From Brenneria izadpanahii (GTDB lineage: Bacteria; Pseudomonadota; Gammaproteobacteria; Enterobacterales; Enterobacteriaceae): a stretch of 64,000 bases of DNA. The stretch is from NCBI RefSeq assembly GCF_017569925.1, contig NZ_CP050854.1, positions 2,666,001-2,730,000 of the forward strand. Reading direction: 5' to 3'. Made by a program: the position numbers and the translations under genes. The notes under the pieces were generated by a model. It worked only from the letters and a program-made list of their open reading frames with translations. It made no database searches and was not told where the DNA came from. Below are positions 29,508-39,331 of this stretch, one piece after another. How positions within the stretch are numbered: the stretch's first letter is position 1; every line of letters begins with the position of its first letter.

Positions 29508-29519
29508 TTAGCATGCTAA
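29508..29519. promoter_or_regulatory. Candidate SlyA autoregulatory box
   Basis: TTAGCATGCTAA is a perfect palindrome and differs from the SlyA consensus TTAGCAAGCTAA at one position. It is just upstream of the slyA start codon. Confidence 0.55.
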
Positions 29520-29661
29520 GTTATATCCCTGGATTGCAATCAATTCTGATTTATAAAAATAGAATAGTGATTCTTATTATTTAATAAGAAAGATTCTACC
29601 AAATCCAATTCTTTTAAAAATGATCTTATACTTATTTTATTCAGTAAACGACCCGTTGCCG

Positions 29662-29901
29662 CTAAAATAAAGTCGGCTGCGACGGTCCTACCGGCTGTGC
29701 TGTTTTCTCTATACGCTGTTGGCGTTTCATCCTTTGCCGACACAAACGTAGTACCTCTTGCTTCTGCGCATCGCTCATCTGTCCCCAGGCAAAACGCTCG
29801 TTCCGACTGCGGAAACAACTGCGGCAAAAGCCGCGTTCATCAGCCTGACAAACGCCGCGACATGGATTAGGGACAGCAAAGAGTTCGAGTTGCTCAGGCA
29901 C
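29662..29901 (-). CDS. ydhL: DUF1289 family protein YdhL
   Basis: 79 residues when started at the GTG at 29901 (reads as MPEQLELFAVPNPC), which equals the E. coli YdhL length and N terminus and has a GGAGG site four bases upstream. A longer frame from 29958 is less likely. The four-cysteine motif of the family, CRGVCQADERGFCRSC, is intact and suggests metal binding. Function is unknown. It lies downstream of slyA in the divergent neighbourhood, as in E. coli. Confidence 0.85.
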   Translation of the reverse strand: MPEQLELFAVPNPCRGVCQADERGFCRSCFRSRNERFAWGQMSDAQKQEVLRLCRQRMKRQQRIEKTAQPVGPSQPTLF

Positions 29902-30244
29902 TGCGCCTCCGTCTACAATCCGTTTATTGAAGCCTTGTTCTCCCTCGCTGGCAAGCACTTGCTAAGGATAACAATAAAATAATTAGGTAATCATTGTAAT
30001 TTCAGATAATTCTTCTGCGCCACTATTTAGTTTTTCTACACGAATTGTCTGTTTTTTATCCTAAGCTATGCAAAAATAGTTAACGTCTAAGCACCGGCGT
30101 CAACGCAACGTTGCGAATAATCTGACCAATACTTACGCTGGTAATAACTTGGACTCAGTATATCTGCAACGTTATAATTCCATACTGTTAGCTTTTCCGC
30201 CATGTTTGCAGTTAACCACAGTAGCCAATGAGGAAATTAAAATT
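29902..30244. promoter_or_regulatory. Region between ydhL and gloA
   Basis: 343 bases with the ydhL promoter on the minus strand and the gloA promoter on the plus strand. A frame running into gloA from 30149 has no ribosome-binding site and is rejected. Nothing else recognised. Confidence 0.35.
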
Positions 30245-30652
30245 ATGCGTCTACTTCACACCATGCTGCGTGTTGGTGATTTACAACGCTCCATCGACTT
30301 TTATACCAATGTGTTAGGCATGCGCCTGTTGCGTACCAGTGAAAACGCCGAATACAAATACACCCTGGCATTCGTCGGTTATACCGAAGAAAGCGAAGGC
30401 GCGGTCATTGAATTAACCTATAATTGGGGCGTTGATAGTTACGACCTGGGTAACGCCTATGGACATATCGCGCTGGCCGTTGAGGATGTCGCCGCAACCT
30501 GCGACAGCATCCGCAAAGCGGGAGGGAAAGTCACACGCGAGGCAGGCCCGGTCAAAGGCGGCACCACTATCATCGCATTTGTCGAAGATCCGGATGGCTA
30601 TAAAATCGAACTGATTGAAAAATCACAGTCTGGTCAAGGACTCGGAAATTAA
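30245..30652 (+). CDS. gloA: Lactoylglutathione lyase (glyoxalase I)
   Basis: 135 residues. It converts the hemithioacetal of methylglyoxal and glutathione to S-lactoylglutathione and needs nickel in enterics. Metal ligands are seen: His5 (MRLLHTML), Glu in [11 protein letters not shown], His in AYGHIALAV and Glu in DGYKIELIE. The ATG at 30245 gives the E. coli length of 135. Confidence 0.97.
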   Translation: MRLLHTMLRVGDLQRSIDFYTNVLGMRLLRTSENAEYKYTLAFVGYTEESEGAVIELTYNWGVDSYDLGNAYGHIALAVEDVAATCDSIRKAGGKVTREAGPVKGGTTIIAFVEDPDGYKIELIEKSQSGQGLGN

Positions 30653-30864
30653 TACCGCCGAGCGCCCAGCCTGACGCCGGTCAGCGCGGATATCAAGAAA
30701 AGTACGGCGTAAGCGCCGCAGCAGCGCTTACGCGGTTTACGCCCGATATCGTTTTCCGCACCCGGCGAGTCAGTCGTCACACTCCCGTCTTTTCTCCGCA
30801 TACTGCATCTCCCGCCAAAATTTGCCATAATGCGCGCTGCATTTTGCTAAAGATTAAGAGACTA

Positions 30865-31536
30865 ATGGCTGATAAAAATGACCTGAACGCCCTGAGCGGT
30901 CGTTTCCGTGGGTTTTACCCAGTGGTGATAGATGTTGAAACTGCCGGATTTAATGCTAAAACCGATGCATTACTGGAAGTTGCGGCGATAACATTAAAAA
31001 TGGACGCCGATGGTTGGTTACAGCCGGATGAAACTTTACATTTTCACGTTGAGCCGTTCGAAGGCGCAATATTGGAACCCGCCGCCCTGGCGTTTAACGG
31101 TATCGATCCCAGCAATCCGTTGCGAGGCGCGGTCAGCGAATACGAAGCGCTGCATGAGATCTTTAAAGTAGTGCGCAAGGGATTAAAAGAACAGGGCTGC
31201 AACCGCGCCATTATCGTGGCGCATAACGCCACCTTCGATCATAGCTTTATGATGGCGGCGGCCGAACGTTGCAGTTTAAAACGCAACCCGTTCCACCCCT
31301 TCGCTACTTTCGATACCGCTGCGTTAAGCGGGCTGGTGTTGGGTCAGACCGTTCTGGCTAAAGCCTGTATTACCGCGGGTATCGATTTTGACTCCAGCCA
31401 GGCGCATTCGGCGCTTTATGATACCAGGCAGACCGCGCTGCTGTTTTGCGAACTGGTTAACCGTTGGAAACGGATGGGCGGATGGCCTATCGCGCTTGAT
31501 GAAAATCAATCAGAAAAAACATCCGCCGCAGGTTAG
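30865..31536 (+). CDS. rnt: Ribonuclease T
   Basis: 223 residues. A DEDDh-type 3' exonuclease that matures tRNA and other stable RNAs. The three exonuclease motifs are [20 protein letters not shown] and [14 protein letters not shown]. The ATG at 30865 ([14 protein letters not shown]) is chosen over the upstream TTG on homology. Convergent with grxD. Confidence 0.96.
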   Translation: MADKNDLNALSGRFRGFYPVVIDVETAGFNAKTDALLEVAAITLKMDADGWLQPDETLHFHVEPFEGAILEPAALAFNGIDPSNPLRGAVSEYEALHEIFKVVRKGLKEQGCNRAIIVAHNATFDHSFMMAAAERCSLKRNPFHPFATFDTAALSGLVLGQTVLAKACITAGIDFDSSQAHSALYDTRQTALLFCELVNRWKRMGGWPIALDENQSEKTSAAG

Positions 31537-31543
31537 AGCGCGT

Positions 31544-31579
31544 GAAAAGAGAGAGGGCGGCCTATGCCACCCTCTTTTC
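31544..31579. terminator. Terminator between rnt and grxD
   Basis: Imperfect inverted repeat GAAAAGAGAGAGGG / CCACCCTCTTTTC located between the two convergent genes, with T's following on the plus strand. Confidence 0.6.
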
Positions 31580-31619
31580 ATTTCGCTCAAACGGTTATCC
31601 GCATCGCATTCCGCCGGGC

Positions 31620-31970
31620 TTATTGCTGCCCTTCCTGCTGGGATTTATATTTTTCCGCCGTTTCTTTAATCAACTGCTGCAATTCGCCGCGTTGATACAT
31701 TTCAATAACGATGTCGCAGCCGCCGACCAACTCGCCGTCGACCCACAACTGGGGGAATGTCGGCCAGTTGGCATACTTGGGCAACTCGGCGCGAATGTCC
31801 GGGTTCTGCAGGATATCGACATAGGCAAAACGTTCGCCACAAGCAGACAACGCCTGTACCGCCTGCGCGGAAAAACCGCAGCTGGGCAATTTAGGGGAAC
31901 CTTTCATATACAGCAGGATCGGGTTTTCAGCGATCTGGCGCTGAATTTTTTCAATTGTCGTTGTCGTCAT
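31620..31970 (-). CDS. grxD: Monothiol glutaredoxin GrxD
   Basis: 116 residues. The monothiol active site appears as KLPSCGFSAQAV, equivalent to the CGFS motif that binds a [2Fe-2S] cluster with glutathione. WPTFPQLWVDGELVGG binds glutathione. GrxD takes part in iron-sulfur cluster delivery and forms complexes with BolA proteins. Confidence 0.97.
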   Translation of the reverse strand: MTTTTIEKIQRQIAENPILLYMKGSPKLPSCGFSAQAVQALSACGERFAYVDILQNPDIRAELPKYANWPTFPQLWVDGELVGGCDIVIEMYQRGELQQLIKETAEKYKSQQEGQQ

Positions 31971-32313
31971 TCTCTTGCTTCCTCAAACCTATAGGATGGC
32001 TAACGTCACGTTCATTAACCATGAGTATCATCAGATGCGCCGCTACAGCGCTATCTACTCAACCACATTGTAACGAGGGCGACGCCCACAAAAAAACGCC
32101 ATTTTTTGTGTGGCTATCTCTTTACCCTACCATAGATTACATGTGATGAAACTCACAACAAAAATTGCTGGTAAAACCATCGAAAAAATCGCCATTAACT
32201 TTTTTTCACTATTCTGTGTGAATAAAGCGCCTAATCCCACTTTTTTATAATGCCGTTTTCGGGAATACTGTGCGCACTTAGTGATTTAATGACGATAATC
32301 GATCGCGGCTATC
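31971..32313. promoter_or_regulatory. Divergent grxD/mepH promoter region
   Basis: 343 bases with the two divergent promoters; AT-rich near 32150-32240. No coding sequence or named operator recognised. Confidence 0.35.
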
Positions 32314-33153
32314 ATGCGTTTATTTACTACCATTTTTATAGTGTTTTTCAGTAACCTATTCCTGAATCTGGCACAGGCGGCGCCTCATACGCCGAATTTG
32401 CCGCCGCGAAAAGCCAGTGTGAACAGCGTACCCGACGGGGATCATAAAAAAACCAAGCCGACGAAGAAAACGCCTCAAAAATCGCCGGCGCCGGTAAAAA
32501 ACAAAGAACCCGCCGCCAGCAAAACCGACTCCGCAGCTAAAGTTAAAACCCCTCGCCTCGTGAAACGTAAACCGGAACCGGCGCTATCGAGAACCAAAAG
32601 CAGTACCCCGGCATTAGTTAAACGCAATCTCAAAAAAACGCATGCGGGAAACGAATCCAGGCTGGCTTCCGCGCGGACCAAAAAAAGCGCGTTGAAAGGC
32701 GAGGCAGAAAAAGGCTTAACGCTGAGCGAAGCCCATAAAAAACGCTATCAGCATGCTAAATTGACGGCGATGAATAAACTGATGGGCCAAGTGGGCAAAC
32801 CCTATCATTGGGGAGGCTCATCGCCCTTTACCGGATTCGACTGCAGCGGTTTGGTTTATTACGCCTATAAGGATATTGTAAAAATCCCCATCCCCCGCAC
32901 CGCGAATGAAATGTATCACTTGCGCGACGCCGCGCCGATTAAAAAAAGCGAGTTGGAAAGCGGCGATTTAGTTTTCTTCCGCATCAACAACCGTGGCGCG
33001 GCCGACCACGTGGGCGTTTATCTGGGAGATGGAAAGTTTATTCAATCGCCGCGTACAGGCTCTGATATCCGCATCAGCAAATTGAGTGAAGATTACTGGC
33101 AGGATCATTATGTCGGCGCGCGGCGCGTCGTCACCCCGCAGACTATTCGCTGA
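32314..33153 (+). CDS. mepH: Murein DD-endopeptidase MepH (NlpC/P60)
   Basis: 279 residues. It cuts D-Ala-mDAP crosslinks to allow cell-wall growth. A signal peptide (FIVFFSNLFLNLAQAA) is followed by a lysine- and proline-rich linker (about residues 30-135) and the NlpC/P60 domain with catalytic Cys in GFDCSGLVYYAYK, His in AADHVGVYLG and a third polar residue in the following strand. Corresponds to ydhO in E. coli, near purR. Confidence 0.92.
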   Translation: MRLFTTIFIVFFSNLFLNLAQAAPHTPNLPPRKASVNSVPDGDHKKTKPTKKTPQKSPAPVKNKEPAASKTDSAAKVKTPRLVKRKPEPALSRTKSSTPALVKRNLKKTHAGNESRLASARTKKSALKGEAEKGLTLSEAHKKRYQHAKLTAMNKLMGQVGKPYHWGGSSPFTGFDCSGLVYYAYKDIVKIPIPRTANEMYHLRDAAPIKKSELESGDLVFFRINNRGAADHVGVYLGDGKFIQSPRTGSDIRISKLSEDYWQDHYVGARRVVTPQTIR

Positions 33154-33166
33154 AAGCCATATAGAA

Positions 33167-33194
33167 GTTCGGGCGCGATTGAACGCGCCCGAAC
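33167..33194. terminator. mepH terminator hairpin
   Basis: An 11-bp perfect stem GTTCGGGCGCG / CGCGCCCGAAC with a six-base loop, 13 bases after the mepH stop. Confidence 0.7.
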
Positions 33195-33231
33195 GGATAA
33201 TGACGTTAACGGCCATACGGCTCGCCATCAA

Positions 33232-33321
33232 TTAATTCATCACAGCCACAAAGCTAAATATAATAATCATTACCAACGCGCCGACGGTGGCGAACAGCGA
33301 CAACTTCAGGTCAGTATCCAT
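33232..33321 (-). CDS. ynhF: Small membrane protein of the YnhF family
   Basis: 29 codons: MDTDLKLSLFATVGALV then a hydrophobic stretch MIIIFSFVAVMN and stop. It shares the N-terminal MSTDLKFSL-like start, length and position just upstream of purR with E. coli YnhF, a single-span inner-membrane protein of unknown role. An AAGGA ribosome-binding site lies eight bases before the ATG on the minus strand. Too short for ordinary gene finders. Confidence 0.8.
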   Translation of the reverse strand: MDTDLKLSLFATVGALVMIIIFSFVAVMN

Positions 33322-33696
33322 AGGCGTTTCCTTTGTGCATACAAGTTATCAGAAGACAGCATCGACCATCTTTGTAATCCCAAGCCAACGTTGGGCTAAA
33401 ACAACATACTGTATAACTGTAGCAATTCTTGCACAGTCCGACGGAAAAAACTCATACCTGCATATCACTAATAGTATAAATTACCGCTTCCACTTTCGTG
33501 CTAAATCGGACAAAATCCGCTGTTTGATGGCACGCCGCGTATTGGTCGAAAAAGTCAGCCTTGCCCCTTCAGGTACAACATTCGGCATTCTCCTTCTGAA
33601 ATTCTGTCTTTTTATATAGAAAGAGAACTTTAAACGTAGGCAAACGATTAACAATATACTTACGACTGCAATGAGTCGGTTAGGAGTCATTTTTAC
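33322..33696. promoter_or_regulatory. Divergent ynhF/purR promoter region
   Basis: 375 bases without a gene. It contains the purR promoter, the PurR-like box listed separately, and an AGGAG site ahead of the purR start. Confidence 0.4.
33638..33653. promoter_or_regulatory. Candidate PurR autoregulatory operator
   Basis: AGGCAAACGATTAACA lies 44 bases before the purR start. Its left half carries the GCAAACG core of the PurR operator (consensus ACGCAAACGTTTGCGT); the right half is degenerate. purR is autoregulated in E. coli. Confidence 0.4.
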
Positions 33697-34728
33697 ATGG
33701 CAACGATCAAAGATGTGGCAAAACGTGCTGGCGTTTCGACCACAACCGTATCGCACGTGATTAACAAAACACGTTTCGTCGCCGAAGAAACCAAGGCCGC
33801 CGTAAGGGCCGCCATTAAAGAGCTACACTATTCACCCAGTGCCGTCGCCCGTAGCCTTAAAGTCAATCACACCAAATCCATCGGGCTATTGGCGACATCC
33901 AGTGAAGCGCCCTACTTTGCTGAAATCATCGAGGCCGTTGAAAACAGCTGCTATGCCAAAGGCTACACGTTGATTTTGTGTAATTCGCATAACGATATTG
34001 ATAAACAGCGCGCCTACCTTTCCATGCTGGCGCAAAAGCGCGTCGACGGGCTGCTGGTGATGTGCGCGGAATATCCCCCCCAATTGCTCGCCATGCTGGA
34101 AGACTATCGCAGCATTCCGATGGTGGTGATGGATTGGGGCCAGGCGCACAGCGATTTTACCGATACCATCATTGATAACGCCTTTGAAGGCGGTTATATG
34201 GCGGGTCGTTATCTTATCGAGCGCGGTCACCGGGATATCGGCGCCATTCATGGCATCCTGGAGCGAAACACCGGCAGCGGCCGCCATCGTGGTTTTTTAA
34301 AAGCGCTGGGCGATGCCGATATTCAGATTCATGACGAATGGATCGTTCAGGGCGATTTTGAGCCTGAGTCCGGCTATAAAGCGATGCACCAAATTCTGGC
34401 GCAGAAACATCGCCCCACGGCGGTTTTTTGCGGAGGGGATATTATGGCTATGGGCGCGATTTGCGCGGCGGATGAACTGGGACTTCGCGTTCCTCAAGAC
34501 ATATCGGTAATTGGTTATGACAATGTCCGCCATTCCCGCTTCTTCACCCCTGCGCTGACCACGATTCACCAGCCCAAAGAACGGCTGGGGCAATCGGCTC
34601 TTGCGATGCTGCTGGACCGTATCACCAGTAAGCGTGAAGATGCGCAGGTCATCGAGGTGCATCCGGCGCTAATCGAGCGCCGCTCCGTTGCCGACGGTCC
34701 ATTTCGCGATTACCGGCGTTATTCCTGA
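33697..34728 (+). CDS. purR: HTH-type purine repressor PurR
   Basis: 343 residues. A LacI-family repressor that binds hypoxanthine or guanine as corepressor and shuts down purine synthesis. The N-terminal HTH and hinge helix ([20 protein letters not shown], then [10 protein letters not shown]) are intact. The effector domain follows the family with a C terminus two residues longer. Its presence near a predicted purine-degrading locus is coincidental in position but may matter for regulation. Confidence 0.96.
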   Translation: MATIKDVAKRAGVSTTTVSHVINKTRFVAEETKAAVRAAIKELHYSPSAVARSLKVNHTKSIGLLATSSEAPYFAEIIEAVENSCYAKGYTLILCNSHNDIDKQRAYLSMLAQKRVDGLLVMCAEYPPQLLAMLEDYRSIPMVVMDWGQAHSDFTDTIIDNAFEGGYMAGRYLIERGHRDIGAIHGILERNTGSGRHRGFLKALGDADIQIHDEWIVQGDFEPESGYKAMHQILAQKHRPTAVFCGGDIMAMGAICAADELGLRVPQDISVIGYDNVRHSRFFTPALTTIHQPKERLGQSALAMLLDRITSKREDAQVIEVHPALIERRSVADGPFRDYRRYS

Positions 34729-34775
34729 GTTACGCCCGCACTTTTATATCCCGCCCGGAACAACGCGTCCCGCCG

Positions 34776-34815
34776 CTGCTTCAGCCAATTTATACTTGTA
34801 CCCTGGCTGAAGCAG
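34776..34815 (+). terminator. purR terminator-like hairpin
   Basis: A 12-bp perfect stem CTGCTTCAGCCA / TGGCTGAAGCAG with a 16-base loop, 48 bases beyond the purR stop. Confidence 0.6.
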
Positions 34816-35074
34816 TCATAAACTAATTAGCGGCTTTAGCGACAACAACCATATTTATAACTATCCTTTAGTGTTAAACGCATACGGAATATGCGTATTT
34901 ATATTAAGGATGAGTGCCCCTACGTGTTTACGTACCGGCTTTTTTCTCTTCATTTTCCTCTTTGTCATTCAGAGGGTAGACGATGGGTTATACCCACCGA
35001 TGCCGTTAATGGGTAAAAAATTGTCTATGCTTTCCTTGCAGTTTTCACCGTAAGCAGCAAGGTAGGGAGAAATT
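34816..35074. promoter_or_regulatory. Leader region of cfa
   Basis: The gap between the purR hairpin and cfa. In E. coli cfa has a long 5' untranslated region targeted by small RNAs; a comparable leader is plausible here. A 60-codon frame at 34871 has no ribosome-binding site or known relatives and is not called. An AGGGAGAA site precedes the cfa ATG. Confidence 0.35.
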
Positions 35075-36234
35075 ATGAGTTCATCATGTGTAGAGGATGT
35101 AGAAGACCAGGCGCGACATGACAGCTCCTGGTTTCAAATTGTCCGTGAAATGCTGGACATGGCCGACGTCAAAATCAACGGTTCGCGCCCTTTTGATATA
35201 AAGGTTAAAAATCCTGATTTTTTTAAACGTGTATTGCGTGAAGGCTCATTGGGATTAGGTGAAAGCTACATGGATGGTTGGTGGGAATGCGAAAAGCTGG
35301 ATATGTTTTTTCATCGCATACTGCGCGCCGGTCTGGATAAAAAAGTTCCCCACCACTTGAAAGACATTCTGCGCGTTGTCGCCGCAAGGCTGATTAATCT
35401 GCAATCCAAAAAACGCGCATGGATTGTCGGTAAAGAGCACTATGATCTCGGCAACGACCTATTTTCGCTGATGCTGGATCCTTACATGCAATACTCTTGC
35501 GGCTACTGGAAACAGGCAACCACGCTGGAGCAGGCGCAAGAAGACAAACTTCAGATGATCTGCGAGAAGCTGCAACTGAAACCCGGAATGAAGCTGCTGG
35601 ATATCGGCTGCGGCTGGGGCGGACTGGCTGAATATGCCGCTCGTCGTTATGGCGTATCCGTCAGCGGCGTCACCATTTCCAAAGAGCAGCAAAAGTTAGC
35701 GCAACAGCGTTGCAAAGATCTGGATGTCACCATTTTATTGCAGGACTACCGCGATCTGGATTTACAATTTGATCGGGTCGTGTCCGTCGGGATGTTTGAA
35801 CATGTGGGCCCAAAAATTACGATGCCTATTTCCGGATCGTAAATAAGAACCTTAAGCCGGACGGATTATTTCTGCTGCATACTATCGGCGCGCAGAAAAC
35901 CGACTCCGAGGTCGATCCCTGGATCAATAAATACATTTTCCCTAACGGTTGCGTCCCTTCCGTCCAGCATATCGCGCAAGCCAGCGAACCCTATATGGTG
36001 ATGGAAGACTGGCATAATTTCGGCGCCGATTACGATCGCACCTTGATGGCATGGTACGAACGTTTTCAGCAGCATTGGCCTGAACTTTCCGACCGCTACT
36101 CCGCGCGTTTTCGCCGTATGTTCAGCTACTACCTTAACGCCTGCGCGGGCGCGTTCCGAGCCCGGAATATTCAGCTATGGCAAGTCCTATTCAGTAAAGA
36201 GGGTATCGAGGGGGGATTGCGCGTTCCGCGCTAA
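35075..36234 (+). pseudogene. cfa: Cyclopropane fatty acid synthase, interrupted by a one-base frameshift
   Basis: Cfa transfers a methylene from S-adenosylmethionine to unsaturated fatty acids in membrane phospholipids. The first frame encodes 255 residues including GKEHYDLGNDLF, the SAM motif LLDIGCGWGGLAEYAA and MFEHVGPK, then runs into a stop at 35840. The C-terminal third continues in another frame from about 35817 to 36234 (LHTIGAQKTDSEVDPWINKY, DWHNFGADYDRTLMAWYERF, YLNACAGAFRARN). One extra A in the run at 35812-35816 restores a single protein of about 386 codons, near the 382 residues of E. coli Cfa. A recent inactivation or a homopolymer sequencing error. Confidence 0.9.
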
Positions 36235-36253
36235 TCTTTTTTAGATATCAAAC

Positions 36254-36283
36254 CGCCCGGAAATTATTCCCGGGCGTTTTTTT
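36254..36283 (+). terminator. cfa intrinsic terminator
   Basis: CGCCCGG / CCGGGCG stem with a 9-base loop followed by seven T's. It lies between the convergent cfa and riboflavin synthase genes. Confidence 0.88.
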
Positions 36284-36289
36284 AACCGG

Positions 36290-36925
36290 CTATTCTTCGC
36301 TGTCCGAACCTTTAACCTGCTGGCTGGCCAACACCCGCTCTACCGTATCCACCACGGCCTGAGTCTGTGGATCGATTTCGATATTCACCCGCTGTCCCAG
36401 CTTCTTCAGCCCCAGCGTGGTACGATTTAACGTCTCGGGAATCAAATGCACGCAGAAGCGGCTGCGAGTAACTTCGCCGATGGTCAGGCTGATGCCGTCA
36501 ATTCCGATAAAACCTTTATGCAATACATACTTCATCAGCGATTCATCCGACAGGCGGAACCAGATCTGATGATTATTTTCTGAAACCAGAATCTTTACCA
36601 CTTCCGCCGTGCAAATAATATGACCGGACATAACATGCCCGCCAATCTCATCGCCGAACTTCGCCGCTCGTTCAAGGTTCACGCGATCGCCTTCGGCGAT
36701 ATCCCCCAGATTGGTCAGCCGGAGCGTTTCTTTCATCAGGTCAAAACTGACGCGATCGCCCTCTACTGAGGTTACCGTCAGGCAGCAGCCATTGTTGGCC
36801 ACGGATGCGCCTGGCACTAATCCCGGTAATAACTCTGGCGGCAATTGAAGAACATGGGTGCGGAAATTTACTTTTTCATCAATAGACACCACCGGCGCAG
36901 TGCCTTGAACAATACCGGTAAACAT
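36290..36925 (-). CDS. ribE: Riboflavin synthase, alpha chain
   Basis: 211 residues. It dismutates two 6,7-dimethyl-8-ribityllumazine molecules to riboflavin. Two lumazine-binding repeats are visible: [15 protein letters not shown] with [13 protein letters not shown], and [14 protein letters not shown] with [12 protein letters not shown]. Divergent from mdtK as in E. coli, where the gene is also called ribC. Confidence 0.95.
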   Translation of the reverse strand: MFTGIVQGTAPVVSIDEKVNFRTHVLQLPPELLPGLVPGASVANNGCCLTVTSVEGDRVSFDLMKETLRLTNLGDIAEGDRVNLERAAKFGDEIGGHVMSGHIICTAEVVKILVSENNHQIWFRLSDESLMKYVLHKGFIGIDGISLTIGEVTRSRFCVHLIPETLNRTTLGLKKLGQRVNIEIDPQTQAVVDTVERVLASQQVKGSDSEE

Positions 36926-37338
36926 GCGTCTCGCCTCTCAAAGAATGACTTAAATGAAAATGAGTAACGACTCATTGCTATACCATGCAGTGTGCCCCAT
37001 ATTCAGATGAAAACCAAACCTGATTGCGGAAATGCGCCTCGGCAAACCTGATTAATAAAACTTGCGGCGAGAATTTAAACGCGGAAACGAATGACGAGAC
37101 TTATTTCTGTAACTGCTTTGTTTATTTCGAACATAATCTAAAACCGGTTTATAGTTAGCGCCTTCCAATTTGCATCATCAAAACAGGATATTTTATCGTC
37201 AATATCCAACAACGACTCAACTGCGTCGGCTTTACTTCCCCACTGGCTGATTTACTGCTAATAAGTCGCTACAATAACTCTCGTTTATCCTGTTTAACTC
37301 CCTGACCATCCTGTTTGGCCAATTCAAGGTAGGTGTGT
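36926..37338. promoter_or_regulatory. Divergent ribE/mdtK promoter region
   Basis: 413 bases, AT-rich, with no gene. It contains the two divergent promoters; no FMN-riboswitch signature or other named element was recognised. Confidence 0.35.
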
Positions 37339-38712
37339 GTGCAGAAGTATCTGTCAGAAGCGCGAAATTTATTAGCTCTCGCTATCCCCGTCATTATTGC
37401 GCAAGTGTCTCAAACGTCCATGGGGGTGGTGGATACCATCATGGCCGGCGCATATAGCGCTACGGATATGGCGGCCGTCGCTATCGGCACATCAATCTGG
37501 CTGCCCGCCATTCTTTTTGGTCATGGTTTGCTGCTGGCGCTTGTCCCGGTTGTCGCCCAGCTAAATGGCGCAGGACGCCGCGATCGTATCGCGCATCAGG
37601 TACAGCAGTCTTTCTTTCTGGCTCTGCTGGTTTCCCTGGTGACGATGCTGGCGCTGCATCAGGGCGGGCATGTTATTCGTCTGATGAATAACGACTCGCC
37701 TGCCCTGGTCGAAAAGGCCATCGGCTATTTGCACGCGCTTCTTTGGGGCGTGCCGGGATATTTGTTCTATCAGGTTTTACGCGGCCAGTGCGAAGGATTG
37801 TCAAAAACCAAGCCGGGGATGATCATCGGTTTCATCGGCTTATTAATTAACATTCCGATCAACTACGTCTTTATCCACGGCAAATTCGGCCTGCCTGAGT
37901 TGGGCGGGGTTGGCTGCGGCGTTGCGACCGCCTCGGTTTACTGGGCTATGTTCTTATTGCTGGCGGCCTATAGCAACCGCGCCGCCTGGCGGCGGGACAT
38001 CAAACCGCAGCAGGCCGGATTCAAACCGGACTGGCCGGCGTTGAAGCGTTTGTTCGGCCTTGGCCTGCCTATCGCGCTGGCGCTGCTTTTTGAAGTGACG
38101 CTGTTTGCCGTGGTGGCGTTGCTGGTGCTGCCGCTTGGCGTGGTTGATGTCGCCGGCCATCAGATTGCGCTTAACTTCAGTTCGCTGATGTTCGTGCTGC
38201 CGCTTTCCGTGGGTATTGCGGCCACCATTCGGGTCGGCCACCGCCTGGGAGAAGGCTCGGTGGACAATGCTCGCGTCGCCGCCTATACGGGATTACTGTG
38301 CGGCGTGGCAATAGCGTTCTGCACCGCTATTTTCACCATTCTGCTGCGCGAACCCATCGCCCTGCTCTACAACAAGGATCCGGCCGTCGTAGCGATGGCG
38401 TCACAGTTAATGTTGCTGGCCGCCGTGTACCAAATCTCCGATGCCATACAAACAATCGGCAGCGGCGTGCTGCGTGGTTATAAAGATACCCGTTCAATCT
38501 TCTATATTACCTTCGTCGCTTACTGGATTCTGGGACTTCCCAGCGGTTATCTGCTGGCGTTAACCGATTATATTGTCCCGCGCATGGGGCCGGCGGGTTT
38601 TTGGTGCGGATTTATCATTGGCTTAACGGCTTCCGCCGTCATGATGGTCGCGCGGATTCGCTGGGTTCAGCGCCAACCGGCCGCGCTGATTTTGTCTCGC
38701 TCGACGCATTGA
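37339..38712 (+). CDS. mdtK: MATE family multidrug efflux pump MdtK
   Basis: 457 residues, equal to E. coli MdtK. A sodium- or proton-coupled exporter of cationic dyes, fluoroquinolones and other drugs. Twelve membrane segments and MATE motifs ([39 protein letters not shown]) are present. The start is the GTG at 37339 (reads as [17 protein letters not shown]), which aligns with the E. coli start; a GTG two codons upstream is possible but adds residues. Confidence 0.95.
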   Translation: MQKYLSEARNLLALAIPVIIAQVSQTSMGVVDTIMAGAYSATDMAAVAIGTSIWLPAILFGHGLLLALVPVVAQLNGAGRRDRIAHQVQQSFFLALLVSLVTMLALHQGGHVIRLMNNDSPALVEKAIGYLHALLWGVPGYLFYQVLRGQCEGLSKTKPGMIIGFIGLLINIPINYVFIHGKFGLPELGGVGCGVATASVYWAMFLLLAAYSNRAAWRRDIKPQQAGFKPDWPALKRLFGLGLPIALALLFEVTLFAVVALLVLPLGVVDVAGHQIALNFSSLMFVLPLSVGIAATIRVGHRLGEGSVDNARVAAYTGLLCGVAIAFCTAIFTILLREPIALLYNKDPAVVAMASQLMLLAAVYQISDAIQTIGSGVLRGYKDTRSIFYITFVAYWILGLPSGYLLALTDYIVPRMGPAGFWCGFIIGLTASAVMMVARIRWVQRQPAALILSRSTH

Positions 38713-38899
38713 ATGCACACGATGAACGCCACGGACGGCGATAAATGGGCGAAAAAAACGGCGGGATGAATAGAAGCGCAGCAATCGCGCCGTATCAGAG
38801 CGCATATTTGCACTTTTCCCCTTGCCAGCAGCGATAGCGCCCGTTAATATTCGTCCCCGCTGTCAGGCAGCCCGCCTGGCTTCAAACGGCATTACTAAT

Positions 38900-38976
38900 G
38901 CGTTCTTAGCTCAGTTGGTTAGAGCACCACCTTGACATGGTGGGGGTCGATGGTTCGAGTCCATTAGAACGCACCA
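38900..38976 (+). tRNA. tRNA-Val (anticodon GAC)
   Basis: A complete 77-base cloverleaf with encoded CCA: acceptor stem GCGTTCT / AGAACGC, D-arm with AGCTCAGTTGGTTAGAGC, anticodon loop TTGACAT with GAC at 38934-38936, and T-arm GGTTCGAGTCC. Corresponds to valV/valW downstream of mdtK in E. coli, but only one copy is seen here. It marks the boundary between core genome and an accessory region. Confidence 0.98.
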
Positions 38977-39331
38977 TTTCTTGTTCCATAGATCTCTATT
39001 GACGTCTACCGCCCTTTAAAATCAAGGATGAAATCATCCTTTCGCGTTCAACTGAGTTCGCACAATCCGCTCCGAGTTTCCCCAAAGAAGTCTGCTATTC
39101 CGCGCAGCAAGTTAGCGCTACTTTGCCTTAATTATCATCGCACAGGCGAGCATAACCGCCTTTTTCGCCCCTAAAGCGAAATTTTCTCTAACTTTCAGCC
39201 ATTTTAAACCGATAAACACTACACGTTTTGACGCTGTCTATCGACGAGGTAAATTGCTGACTCCCTGGCTATTTCGTTGTGTCTTGATCAGCTCACCAGG
39301 TTTCATTTATTTGATGTTCAGGTAGGTAACT
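38977..39331. other. Gap between tRNA-Val and the first EAL gene
   Basis: 355 bases. No direct repeat of the tRNA 3' end and no integrase gene could be found by eye. The last part should hold the promoter of the EAL gene. Confidence 0.35.

Noticed and set aside
34871..35053. 60-codon frame upstream of cfa
   Set aside because: No ribosome-binding site, no recognisable family, and it lies where a cfa leader is expected.
36926..37338. FMN riboswitch near riboflavin genes
   Set aside because: The conserved RFN-element segments were not recognisable here or upstream of ribA.
38900..39331. Prophage or integrative element at tRNA-Val
   Set aside because: No integrase, no repeated tRNA 3' end and no phage genes in the following 25 kb.
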